Of a stretch of DNA of 64,000 nt, positions 30,400 through 45,300 are shown one piece after another. The stretch is from Molanna angustata (lineage: Eukaryota > Arthropoda > Insecta > Trichoptera > Molannidae). Positions within the stretch are counted from its first letter, which is position 1. Each line of letters opens with the position of its first letter. Under the pieces are notes generated by a model. That model saw nothing but the letters and a program-made list of their open reading frames with translations, searched no databases and was not told where the DNA came from. Made by a program: the position numbers and the translations under genes. The DNA is taken from contig OY754970.1 of NCBI GenBank assembly GCA_963576475.1, positions 39,317,447 to 39,381,446 of the forward strand. The letters are read 5' to 3'.

Positions 30400-33300
30400 T
30401 ATTTGTATCGTCACCGTCTGTCGTTTACATTTCGACATCAAATATAGCAACATTCTATTCAGATAATGACGAAATATACAGTTCCTTACGAACATACCAA
30501 AATACTGATGTGATATTTAGATTTGTAACAAGTAATCAATTGAGACATAAAGATTTAATCGGATTAGCTGTACTCAAGTTGGTCAACACTGATGATGACT
30601 CCTTAGAAACACAAGAAGCTAATATTTTAATTGGTAATAATTTATTCTATTTATTCATCTACGATGAAACATCATACTTAATATTATTACTGTTCTCTTC
30701 ACTAAATAATTAAGTTACTGTGCACTTCTTTATTAAAAATTGACATTCCTTTAATGCGTTTACATGAAGCTTATTTCTGTTGTAAAAATTTAAAACTCAA
30801 TTTTCGAGAACGTGAAAACATTTTCAAATTTTTGACAGATAAAATTATAGATATCACAGAGAAAAAAAATAAGTGGGCATATAAACCTAAACACCTCAAT
30901 TTAAATCAAATTTCTCAAACGTGTGTAACAGTGTATTTCTAAAAAAAATACCATAAATATTTTCAACATTTCTCTGGTGAATGTTCTTCACACAATTTTA
31001 AAATTCAGCCAAAATTCTCCTAAAATAATTATTTAAAATATCCTCTTTTACGACATTTTTTTTTAATTACTCCATAACTATGAGTCGTAAAAAAATAAAT
31101 CTTTTATATGCTTAAAGAGTGCATAAAATCGAAGTGAATGACCGATATTTTTTTTTCAATTCAAGTCAAGTTTGTTCTTAAAATGCAAAAATCAACAAAT
31201 TTGGTGTTTCCTATATTTTGTATCAAATATAAACAATTCGGCGGTTTTAATATATCATGTTTTCAGTCATTAGGTTTAGCGTTATATGTCCTCTTAACTG
31301 TTTTCTATGGAAAACTTAAGATGGCTCGGTGATAGAGCGCTAAACGCGTTGGCTTTGTAATCCAGTGATGGCAAGCTCGAATTTGGATCTGTGTCAGTTT
31401 ACTTTACTCATTAATATGCGTTATGGGCTGTAAAGGATACATGAAATTTCATAACACGCCCTACACCATCCGCCATACTCATAGTATGCACTGTCTTAAT
31501 ATATTATTGGGAAATAATAAATTATTCTACATTATTTCATAGTAATGGAGAGTAATATTACTGTTTCTATTTACTCAATTTACTAAATCAAGCTGAATTT
31601 ATTCAATACAATGCTTACTAGGCAGACAAAAATAATTAATTATAATTTCTTACAATTCTACATCCATGCATCATCTCATACTTGATGTCATATTATTTTA
31701 ACATTGTTATTTTTTTCTGTAGCCTTACCACCCTAAGGCGCTCATGTTTATCATTATATTTCTTAATAGTCTTTAAATATGCCTAGTAATAATAGAAAGT
31801 TATCTAATAATTATAAGCAATGTAATATAAACTAGGTTTCATTGATAATTCATTACAATTGTACAATTATATTTATCATAAAAAAGTATTTATTATAAAT
31901 AGATATACAACTGAAATTTAATAGTATTTTTTTATATACATTGTTGATCCCTTGTATTTGCACAGAGCATTCATTATGTTTTTATAAAATGAACAAATTA
32001 TAATTACCCACATTTAAAATTGGTATATAATCAAAATGGATATTTTTTCAAGTATGCACTGTTTATCCGTATAATTATTTTTATCAGAAAATTACTTTAC
32101 AACAACTTAATTATACCTAAGTATTTTACAAACTTCAATTAAGTACATTTTACATAATTGCTATTTTTGTATTTGATCTATAAAATTTTGCTATCAGAAG
32201 TTCCTAGAAATTAATACTATTTACTATAATGTTTATCTAGTTAAACTGTATTACGTGCTATAAAGAATATTTTGAATTTATTTATGTACTTATTATTTTT
32301 TATATACCATAATATATTTGTAATGTACCTTATATTGTTTAGTACAAGGCACATAATTTCCATTGTTCATATTCAATATATTGACACATAAAATATTTAA
32401 TACTTCCTCTTTGAGAATAATTTAAGATAAAAAAATATGCAGGTATATAAAAATACAAACACACACACACACACACCTGTGGAAATCACTTTGTCATTTA
32501 AAAGGTATTTTATTTTATTAAGAAGGATATATCCCTTAAGCTGACACTTGTTGATGAAATCCATCAACAAAAGATGTGATTTGATTTGTTTAATTAAGTT
32601 ATTTAGGAGTATGAAGTATCCTTTCATATATCAAGTATTGACAAAAGCTAACATAAAAGTATGTTTGATAATTTTGACACACAAGCTTTAAAATAATGGC
32701 AGTTATACTGTTGTGTATTATATAATGTTTTGTAGATATTATAAGTTAAGTTTGTTGATCAACAATTCTTGATAGAACTCCATTGTATGTATATATATGT
32801 ATTACAAATATAAAAAAATATACTTGGTATTTCTTCTATTGAAATTAATTTGATTATTGACGCGTTTGTACAAGGCACATCGTCAGAATAATGCCCTAAT
32901 AGACTGAGACTAGTGGTTATATACAAAATTTACATTCCACTAGTAGAGTATTATTCTGACGATGTGCCTTGCATGAAACACGGCAATAATCAAATAAATT
33001 TCAATAGAACAAATTTAATACCAAGTATTTTTTTTATATTTGTATTATATCTACATTGTAGATATTCATTTGCAAATTATGATTTTCTAATAATATTTGA
33101 ATTTTCAGATACAGACAGTAGTGATAAAGAACATTTCTATGAATCTCTTTCACATCCTCTAAATTTAGCAGAGACTCAAACCACTTCTTATGTGGATGAT
33201 ATTGACTCTTTCGATAGTGATTCAGAATCTGAAGAACAATCGTTCCAACTAATTAGCAAGGTAGGTGATAAATTTCATTTCATAATTTTCAAAGTGAATT

Positions 33301-36300
33301 TAAATATTGCAAAACCAGTTGTGTTTATATTTGTTACATACAATGTAAGAAAAAATCCATTAGGATAAAATAATCCAAAAAATATGTTGATTTAAATTAT
33401 TTTAACTCAACACGCCTCAGTTCAGACAGTGACTCCAAGCACCAAGTATAATGAGATTCAAAGATCTTGATGTATCATCCATTAAAGCTCCCCATAGCCA
33501 TCTACAATCTACATAGCATATAGCATGACTGCAATCTCGTAACTTGAAAAGTCTTTTGTCGCTGTTTATCCCACATTGTGTGACATGCGTTCATGGTATG
33601 TAATAATGGGTGATCACTCACATATTACTGATGTTTTTGTATATTAATTTTCAGAATGACGTTGATATCAATCATGCTCAACTTCCCGATCCCCCCATTT
33701 CTAGTAACAATTATACACTTACTCGTTTTGCTTCTGCAGCTGGGAAAAAGATGAAACAACTCAAAAGTAACTTCACTAAAAGTACGAGGAAAAAATCTAC
33801 CGGTATTATTACATTTTTAAATATTAAATTAAAACCAGTTTCATAATATTAAAAGCGAATTTAAATCTTTCTTAAAAAAGTACATCCAATCAAAATTTTT
33901 GCGCAAATTATAATAGACATATTGACTATTGCATAGTCTGTTATTAAGGCAAATAACTTTAATCAAATATTTCAGTTTATCTTTGGTTTAGTTCATCATA
34001 CACAAAATAGTTTATTCATGAAAAAGCAAAGGCTTTTGAAATGAATCTTTATGTGTTCAATTATTTGATGATAATTTTTTTTGGCACATCATAAAAGACA
34101 ATTTATTATCTTTGATAACCTTAATTACTTTTTTTATGACCTAGTCAAACTAAATGTTTAAACAAATGATTATACTGGACTCTGTTTTAAGGTTCAATTT
34201 TCATTGTTTTTAAAGAAACTTTTAAAACAAAATTATGATTAATATTATAAATTGAAATAAACTTATTTCATAAGATAAAAATTACAAATTGTGAAATTAT
34301 GATTATATTTTTCAGACAATACAGATAAAAATGTTACTACGAGTATCAACGGCGAAAAAGATCCTAAACCAAGTTTGGACAAGAAAAATAAGAAACTTTC
34401 GCTAAAGGACAATTTAAAAAACACTTCTGATACTAGTCAAAACCCAACATTTGTAGTTTCAAAATCAGAAGGTGTTAACGAGGACAAAAATAAATTAGAA
34501 AAAGAAAATACGAATAACAACAGACAATCTTCGCTGTTTTATGATAATATAAATCCTTCTCAACAAATGAGGGATTCCAAAGTGACCAACAAGTCACTTT
34601 TGAATTTGGAACTGATGAACGCTCTGACAGATCGCAAAATGAAATTTAACAATTCTAACGAGAGCGTCGACTCAATGAACAATAATAAAACTGACATTTC
34701 AGTTTCTCCAGTTTCCAATCATTCTACATCACCGCTTATCGAAAACAAAAGTGATAAAGAAATGAACACTCTTTCAAGAAAATCATATTTGTCCTTTAAG
34801 TCTAAATTCAAACGTAATTCTTCACTCATAGAAAACAATCCTTCGAGATCTTTATCACTATCAATTACAAAGTCTACATTTTATTTAGATGATTTGAATG
34901 ATTCATCTATGCATAAGAGGTATGTTATTTATATATTTAATACATATTTAGTTTTTATTTATAGTATAACATGTAGTTTCTACATTGTAGAGAATTATTC
35001 TGAGTGTGTCTTGCACAAAATGTGTCAATAATAAAAATAAAACAATAGATAATTTTCTTTTTATTTAAATCAAGTAGCCGTAAAGGGTTCGCATCCAAAT
35101 AAGCACTGCAGACGGACCAGATGCAGCGCATAAGAAGGATGTTATTATGTATTCTTTATTTAGGAAAACATGCTTACTCTCCACTGCAAATCCGATCCCA
35201 ATATGATCTGATTCGCTAAGAACCTACCTTTGTAACATAGAATAATGCAGTAGGTAGGTATTTTTTAATAATAATAGTCACTCATTTGAATGTACGCAGG
35301 CAACATGTTAGTAAGTTCTAAATGAAAATTTGTAATTGGAATCGGATTTGAGTTTTAAAAGTAAGGCTACTGATCTGGGGGGCAAGTCTGGTTGACCATC
35401 GAAATGAAAACCCTCCTTGTTTACCCATATCATGGATATAATTATTATATGGAGATCTACAATATCTTTAGATGTCATAGAACTCCATACGATGATTATA
35501 TCCATGATATGGGTAATCACTGGGGTTTTGATTTCGCCGGTCGAACCAGACTTGCCCCCCAGATTGCTAGGAGATCAAAATCCGATGCGATATGTGGACG
35601 CTAAGCTAAATATATACATGAATATTGACATCAAAACATTGCCAGATTTAGTTTTATAACTAGTTATTTTGAGAGTGACTACTATTTAACCTGTCAACGA
35701 ATTACAATTTTATTTATTTGCAGTGAATCTCAGTTAGTCAAAACAGCAGAAGAGTCGCCTCCAATCGCTCCATTCCGCAAGTCAAACAAAAAGAACGGTC
35801 TGGAGAATGTGCCAAAAGATTTGAAGCTATTATTGAACGTGCCAAATTCACCCTCGCCGACAAAGACTTCACCAGTCAATGAAAACAAATCGAACTTCTC
35901 CACAAAGTTCAATAAAACGAGACCATCAGGTCCTCCTCCACCACCTCCTGTTGACAATACCATTGGTAAACTTTATTTATTCATTTTCAAATTTTTTGTT
36001 CACAATTAATACACAGTTCATCTTCCAATAAACCTTATTCATCTGTTGGAGTAATTAGCGTGCATGGTATATAACCAATGTTTGAATATAAAATATGGAT
36101 ACTTCATAATAAGATGAGGAAAGAAAGGGACAAGGATTGGATTAGGAGATAGAATTGAGTTTTATTTGTAGGGAGATGATGCTTCGGATTTATTTTGAAA
36201 GCAGAAAGTGTCAATGAGACACGAAGTTACGATGAGATATCGTTCTAAAGTAGGACTGCTTGAAAGCTGAAATATGTTGTGAAGAAAGAAGTATTGTGAC

Positions 36301-39300
36301 ACTGTTATACTGATGGTTCTTGAAGTATCTGAACAAAGAGAAAAACCGTGGTCTTTATATACACCTTTTAGTCTTTAATTTTTTTCATTAGATTGATGGA
36401 TTTGATAATTACTCTGTAGTACCTAATTAATGGTTGAAAATTATTATACTGTATCTATTTTTATTTTCAATATAAAGTTTTGATTAGCCACAGTGCTTTA
36501 TCTAGACACAGCTAACATCTAAAGAGGCTATTTATTTTTTTATCAGTTCCTTGTTTCAAAAAAAAATTGTATTTCATATTATATTTATTGTAAATTGTCT
36601 TGGGTAATAAATTATAAATAAATTGCCATACGAAAAAAAATCAATGTTAAACTTGAGATGTAAACTCTCTCCAAAAAAATAATTGATTTCAATTTGTCAA
36701 AATATGAAATCTCGAATATTACTATCCAAGTTAATGTAAATTTATTCAACAATTCAAGGCCTTTTACGTTTTGTTTTGGTTACAATATTCAATGATAGAA
36801 TATAATGTTATTAATGTTGCTATAAAATATATAATTATTTTTCAATATGCAAATCAATATCAAAATAATGCAACACTAACATAATATGTTGGAATTTCTT
36901 TGCATTTTGTCGGTACGTGAAATTAGATTAATACAATTTATTTGTTGAACTGGTTTCAATAGTTATAATGTATTCATCAATAAAATACGGAAATACTTGT
37001 AGGCTAATAAACATACAGTTATTTTGCTATCTTGTTCGTACTTAGATATAATTATTTTAATTTGTTTTATGCTAATTTTATCTTAGATATTCAATCAAAT
37101 TGGATTTCGTTTACCACTCACTAATATCAAGAATTTATAACTGCAATTATGGTCATTATTTGATTTATTTGTATTTCAATAATACCATTTTGTTTTTCTT
37201 TGATATAATTTTATGCATTGTATTTTTTTACACTTCTAAAAATGAGATCACTGAGACATGTGTGCAATAAATTGTAAACAATTGGACACGTAAAATATAT
37301 AAGGAACTGAAATATTCTTTTTTTATCCTAGGATTTTTCTCGTATCATGTTCTCTCATGCTGCGATACAATGCTTATTAAAAAATGCAGCTTTCATTTTT
37401 TAATAGGAATTGATATTTTTGTTTTATAAAGTACTTACATACATACAAAAAACAAATACAAAAAAGCATGTACAATGTACACATACTAAACATAAGTTGT
37501 ATTTTTACAGATTCAAGGAAATCCTCCATTAACAAAAAAGACAAACGAAACACAAATGTTACTTCATGGTATGCGGAATATAGTTTATTTAAAGCAAATG
37601 ATCAATCCAAGCCAGAAACTAACGGACATGTTGGAGAACGTAAATCTAGTGCTTTATGGTAAAATACTATATATTATATAAAGTGTAATACAACCAATAT
37701 TATCTGATTTGTGACAAAGAATAAATATGGTAGGTATTTGAGCAGCATTGGTTTTCATATAAAATGAGAATTAATACCCTTAGACGATAAACAGCATTAA
37801 AAGATAGAAGAAATACAACATAACCATGTGGATGAGATATTTTAAGAGGAAAATATTTGAAGCCAAGAGAACAAAGAGAAAATTATAAGAAGTATTAATG
37901 TTTTTATTATATTTCAGTGCAATTTTTATGTTTATTTTACAAGAGATACGCATAATGGCTGACCCAGTCAATAACAGGGATGTCAATAACAGCACTAAAT
38001 TTAGACAAAAAGTCACTTTTCTTGATACGTTAGTACAAAAAGATGTATGAATCCCAGAATAGTATTATGTAATGTTTGTTTTTTTTTACCTAGGAGACAA
38101 AGAGATTGCTGGTATATATTTGTGACATTATAATAATCAATAAATATTGCCATAATGTATATTTCTGATTCAACTCCAGCAGTTATTTGTTCAATTTAAT
38201 TGTAATGTACAACTGTATATTTGTATAATATTATTGTTTGAATGTGTTTTCATTGTTTATTTTTTTCCCATCAATAACAATGTGATGTAGTCACATGAAA
38301 ATTCAATAAACATCACACAAAGGTTGATTTTGTTTTCTATTTATGTTAAATACTGGTGTATTTATTTGCAAAGGTAATTCAATACAATTACTACACATAA
38401 AATGTTATATATAGACTCTGTTTGTTTGGTTGATTTCATTTATAAATTAGGGGACAAGGACGTTATCAAGACTATGGGCTATACAATGTGGTAAATTAAC
38501 AGGGGCAGAATTTACAGATTTAATGAGATATAATTACAAAAATAACTCAACAATATAATCAAATTCATAAAAACATATCAATTAATCAATATTTCTGTAT
38601 CTATATTCATTTTTTAACATGGCTACTTAGGAGACACCAGCTATTAGGATTTTGGTTCATTATACTCCTCCGAAGACGCATACTCGTAGCATTAGGGAAG
38701 TTTTGCAATCTACTCAGGAAAATATAAATTTGTATTTTAAAAAGATCCTGGTTGTAAGAAGTTGGAAACACAGAATTCGGAAGATCGTTCCACAGCCGAG
38801 CTGCTGTGTTAATAAAACATTTCGAGAATCAACTGAGAAGGTTTACTGTGAATAGGTGTTAAGATTGAATAAAACGAGTGACTGTTGTGAATGGGTGAAA
38901 GAGGGACCAGAGATGCAAGATCTCCTGTGGTAGTATCTATAGAATAAACTTAAAATATCAACCTTGCGTCAGTGATCTAGTGATTACAATTCATTGGTCA
39001 ATGATGGGTTATATATCAGTATTATAAGCAAGCCCTAGGTCGAAGGCAAGAATTACTTTCCAATCCAGATATAATTTTTGAATATATAGGTATAAATTAA
39101 AAATATTTCAGGATTGGTTAGTAAATTGTTAACAAACAAACATTGAATTTCAAAAATCACAATTAAGATTACTTTAAACCACATTCCTTGACTCAAATGT
39201 GGTTTAAAGTATTTCAGATACATAAATAGGAGAGAAACAGAAGAAGAGCCAGAAGGACACCAATGAAATGGACGGACCAGACTAGTAAAATAGCACCAAC

Positions 39301-42300
39301 ACTTCAGGAAGCTGTCCAAGGAGTGCAGAAAAAGAGTGTGCATAGTGTGCTGTGTAGTAATCACAACCCTCAACAGGGAGGTCTATGACTAATAAGAAGA
39401 TGAAATGATTTAAAATAAACTTTATTATAAGTAATGAGAGAAATACTGTGTTCAGTTAAATATAAATATTATGTGTTCCAGGTATTCTGAAGTAGGTCTT
39501 TATCAAGTTGGCAACATATCAACTAGCAGTGGTGCCAGTAGCACTGTCAGTGGAGGAGGAACATGCTCCACAACCACAGCACCTTCACCTCCAGACACTC
39601 CTGTACCACCCCTTGGAATGTTCAAAGAAGAACCTCTCTACCAGTTTTATAATGAAGCCAAGTTACAGGTTTGTATTCTTGTTTGTTGATCTTTTGTACA
39701 TTTACTTAGTTAAGTTAATTTATTATACTATATTTTGGTATTAATATACATACATACCATCACGGCATATCCCTCGTGGGGTAGGCAGAGAGAACCGAAT
39801 GCCACTTATTTCTATCTTGACACACATTCATCGCCTCGTTGACATTCATACATTGTCTTATACATGTTTGTCTGTTATTCATGCTTCTGACATTTCCGTC
39901 TTTCAAAATACCATTCACATGGACGTGCCATCCCTTCATTGGGTGGCCCCGACCTCTCATTCCATTCCTGTCCGCACTGTACATTTTCTTCATCAGGCGT
40001 TCCTCATTCATTCTCCCCGTGTGACCAAACCATCTCAATGTGTTCACTTTCATTCTATTAATGACATATCTCTTTATCTTACATTCATTCCTTATGTCCT
40101 CATTTCGTTATGTATGCTGTGGAAATATGAGCAGACACTGTACGAACCAAGGGGCTCTTAAGGACAACGGAAATGAAGGTTCTAAGGTCAATTACTGGAA
40201 AAACTCTTCGAGATTGTGTTCGAAATTTTCAAATAAGGAAAACATGTGGAATAGAGGACATCTTTTGGTGGAGTAGATCCAGAAGAAGACATTAGAGGTA
40301 CCACATACCCAGAATGGACAGTGAATAGACTTGCTATATAGCGGCGAATGAAATCCCCTCTGGTCGCTGCCTACCCAGAAGACCACCCAAGAGATGTAAG
40401 GATCGTTGGACTTCGTCATCCCAGGAGGCATAGTTTCTGAAGAACAGACCAACTAGGTCTACTAAACGTAAACGAAGAAGAAGAAAAAGAAAGAAATATA
40501 TTTTATTTACCTGTCTACGTTGAAACTAGCATCTACGTTAAAAACGATATTAAAGGTTAATTATTTTTAATAATGCAATATTTTTTACAGTCTTTCCGGC
40601 GAGAGCTTGATAAGGACATTGACATGGACTCGGATACATATGAAAAAATACTGTATTTCAAAGAAGAAAATAAAAATGACAAATTGATTCATCGTCCATC
40701 GGCTATGGCGTTGATCAACCCGCAAAAGGGACCTTCAAGAACTCTGTGGTGTGAAATATCAGAAGTCATTAATTCTGGTATTTTAGGTATGATATTTTAT
40801 GATATTAGGTATGATATACAAATGAAAATGTTATTTAAATTCATTTAGAAAACATTTTTTTCTTTCAACTAGGGTGTAAAAAAATGTGTACAAAGATTGC
40901 ATAATGGATTTGGAGATTATTTAATTTTGCCTAGTACATATTTTCACAATTACTCTTAAGAAGTTTGTGTTTAAAAAACAATTGTTTTACAGATACATTA
41001 ACACCTACGCAGAAAAAATTACAAGAGGCGATGTTTGAAATAGTAACAAGTGAAGCATCATACCTGAATTCGTTGACTGTTCTAGAAACACACTTTATGT
41101 TTCATCCTGCTTTTCAAGATAATAAAATACTTTCAGACAGCGATCATAATATATTATTCGGGAACATTATTCCTGGTACGTATTCTTATAATTTACATTT
41201 TAACATTTATTTTTGTGTTGTATATACTTTTTTAGATTCAAAAAAGCTTATTATTAACCGTTTATATTATGGTAAAAAATTGGTCTATTATATACCAAAT
41301 TTATTCCCATTTCAACCTTTTATTTAAACCCACCTATCAAACTCTATTAGAGGTTAAAAATTCCAAAATAGTTTGGTGAAAAGTTATGTCATACTATTAA
41401 AATTATGTGGAAAAGTATTATGTTTTCATTAATTAATAAATACTTTTACATTCATCAAATACTAAAACTTAAGAATTATCTACCTACCATTGTTTTACTT
41501 GTTTGCTACCTTCAAATTGCTATTAATGCGTAATTCGTTGTATTCTTTCAGTAAAACAATGCTCAGAACAACTAATGGCAGATTTAGAGCAATGTTGGCA
41601 AGAGAATATCCTCCTCCGTGGTCTCTGTGAGACTGTCAAGAATCACGCCGCTAAAAACTTTCACGTTTACGTGAAATTCTGCAAGTGCCAAATATTCCTC
41701 GTCAAGGCCCTCAAGAAATTAAAGCAAGACAACAAATTCAATGAAATATTACAGCAAATACAGTCTAAGCCGGCCTGTCACAGTTTGTCATTTCATTCGT
41801 TCCTAATGTTGCCAATGCAGAGAGTCACCAGATTACCTCTTTTGATGGACGCCGTTCTTAAGAATATGGATGTCTCCAATGAAGAATACCAGCCATGTTT
41901 AGATGCTTTAGCCACTTTAAGTAATGTATGTATAAATTAATTGTTTTCTTATAAATTACTACAAGCCCTGTTTTTTACAACTTTGTATGTGAACGCAATA
42001 AAAAAATTATTGCCAAACATCTAGAAAAGTCACATGGGTTCACAGAACATACATTTGAGTTTTTTTGTTTGGTTGGTTTGATCGTCTATGTGCACAAATC
42101 ATTCTCCCCCTGGCTGAAAATTTTCAAGATGTTTGGTGATAACTATACCACAATATGTCCAATTCTGATTCGTATAAATTTATCCATCTGATTTTTAGTA
42201 CATGAGAAATATAAAAAAGTGCTTGCATTTATACGGTACTCATTACGTCACAGCGCGCGTATAAAATCATTTTATCCACGGTTGCCCGTTTGTAACAGAC

Positions 42301-45300
42301 GTTTTCATATTCTGAAACGAATCAGAATTGGACATAATGTGTATTCATACTATGTATTCTACATACACACCCTCACGAAATATCCCACAATGTGTAGTAA
42401 CCAACGACAGGTGTGCTGTTGTGTTAGTATAAGAAACACGACACATGCATGTAATCCCCACACACCAGTCTCCTCTCAACGAAAAAGGCACCACATTAAG
42501 AATGAATAATGAACCTCATTGCTGAACTATGTTATTTTGTCAGTTGTATTTTCAATTACCCTGCTTTTATACATGTTTTTATATATGCTTTTATTTGTAT
42601 TTTCTATATATATAATAGAAAATAGTGGAAGCACTAAGCGGTGTATATATTCTATTTTGGTAATAAAAACTCTTCCAAAATAATTTATCACTCTTCTTTA
42701 CTACCATCAAATACATATTTCAGTAATATTCATACTATGAAATTGACTTGTAATTCAATTTGTTTTTTTTTTTGTAAGTACTGAAATTTTGTCTTTTTTG
42801 TCTTTTAAATAAACAGCAGAAGAGTGAAACTTGAATTCTTCTGAAGTGGTTAAATAAATTTAATTTTTATTTTGTTTGTGTTTGATAACTGCTTTCAACT
42901 TCATTATATGATTATATTTCTGATAAAGTATAATTTATTTTTTTGATGTATTTTTAGGTTGTTTCACAATGCAACGAAGGTGCCAGAAATATGGAAAGGA
43001 TTGAAGAAATAATAGAACTTTCATCCAAAATAGATTTTCCTCCACACATCAAGGAGATTCCAATCAGCGCAATGAAGACAGATGTATGTAGTGTAACAGA
43101 CACTCCGCAGAGATGGTTGGTGAGATCCGGAGAGTTGACACACCTTCTGTGGAGGGGAGAGGACCAATCCAAGTTGACTTTCGGAAAGAAAATCAACAAA
43201 ATACCTTTGTACTTATTTTTATTCACGGATCTCCTTATCATCACTAAAAAGAAAAGGTAAAATTTTTTTCTAATTTAACATTTGTCTGGACTTCAATGTG
43301 TGCTAGAAGACGTTGTAGAAATAAGATCTTTGATTTTTGTCTTCTAAAATAAATTATTATTTCGTTATTAAAATTAATGTCTCTGCTGCCATTACATCTA
43401 AAATAATCTGAATCTATTTACAACCTAAAATGGCATCATTATAATTACTTAAAATTTTACAGAAGAGTATTTGTTCTTTTTATAATAAAATCACAATATA
43501 ATACATAATAACTTGATGCTATTCAAAAAAATAATTACTTATGTATATTAAGAGAGTCTAATGAAATTCTGATATTTTACTCAATTTTTTCATGTCTGAA
43601 ACGCAAGAACAATCATTGTTGAATTGCTATATATTTATTTATAATCCATGTGTTTTCTTTTGTTTATAGTGAAGAATCATTTGTGGTAGTGGATTATTGC
43701 AAACGATCTTTACTTGAAGTTACTTCAAATGATTTGATGGCTCAGTCGCCGATGAAGGAAGTTGCTGGAAAAAATGTTTTACTTTTGACTTTATTGGAAA
43801 ACTGTGAAAATAAAACCATTGAAATGGTAAATATGTTATATTTATTTGTTTGAACCTATAAGAAATATAAAAATTTGAATCAGTATACTACAATTTAAAA
43901 AAAAATAACTCAAGTATTCTTGAATGTGTTCATATTGCAATAAAATTAAATGAAATAATTTGCTCATTTAAAGATAAATCCAAAAGAGAAAAATGTTATA
44001 TTTGGCAGAACAGGAACTGAACTAATACAATACTTTTTAAGACTGAACTGTTGTGTTTTACATTATAAGCTTTGTATATACAATAAGTAACAATATATTA
44101 TATCTACAACAACTTATCATAACTAAGGTCCCATGAAATGTGATTTTCTTTAATTATGCTTGCAGCTTTTGTCTTGTGCGAGTGAATCAGACAGACAACG
44201 ATGGATAGAAGCTTGTCTACCGCCACCTTCAGAGAATCCAAACGAAACAATCTACGAAGGTTGGGACTGCCCTCAAGTTACGGCCATTTACTCCTATCAG
44301 CCCACGCAGCCCGATGAATTGAACCTCCAAGAGGGGGACATTGTTAATGTTAATAAAAAGATTGCAGACGGTTAGTACTTTTTTGTGATCAATAGGTGGT
44401 GTAGAACCCATATTTACAAATTGTATTTCAAAGTATTGCTGCAGTTTCCACTAACATTAATTCATATATTCATCCATCAGAAATCATGGTTTTAATCAAG
44501 TTTACTTCATTATCTTCCATAATTCATAATCTTATTACAAAACTGCTAGAATGGGAATGTTTATTTACAAAGTAGATTGTCATTTTTGGCATTGTTGTCA
44601 AGTATAAATTAATTTATGTGTAATTTAAATAACTAAAAAAATTGTCATGTCATACCTACATGTATAAATATAGATAAAGTTCACATGAATTATATTATAC
44701 TTGTACTTGATTACATATACATATTATATCAATAACTGATCATTATTTGATAAGCTTTATCATCCTTTTAACAATTTGATACTCTAACAAATAATTTTAT
44801 AGCCTAATTTATATGTTCCTGTTAATAAGAAGCTTGCAAATATTATTTTTTCCCTTATATTTAAATAATAACATTATAAGGTTCAAGGAAGTGTATTTAA
44901 TTTATCTCATTGAAATGATAAAGTTGTAACAAAAGACAGTTGAATTTATATAAAAATCAGCCACTATAAAAATTCAGTTATGTTACGCTCTCTATAGATT
45001 TTTTTCATTAATTTGCGATTTGATATTTAATGTTTACTACATAAATTACTAATATATTCAATGTATTAGTTTAACTTTCCTATGTTTATAAAGTATAATT
45101 GGATTTGCCCTTATATTTTATTTATCATTCTCGTTTGAAACATTTCATATTCTCATTTGTGTATTGTATGAAGATTTAATTTATACAGTTAATTAATAAA
45201 ACTTAAAAAAAATAATAGTTTAGTTATCAAGAAAACAATATTGTATATGCTTTTAACCTAATCCTTTTTATATGTTTTGAAATTTGTAATCATCATCTTT

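Noticed and set aside
39760..40053. Additional RhoGEF exon or nested host gene
   Set aside because: The minus-strand frame is an RTE-type RT C-terminus and does not fit the gene's strand or phase.
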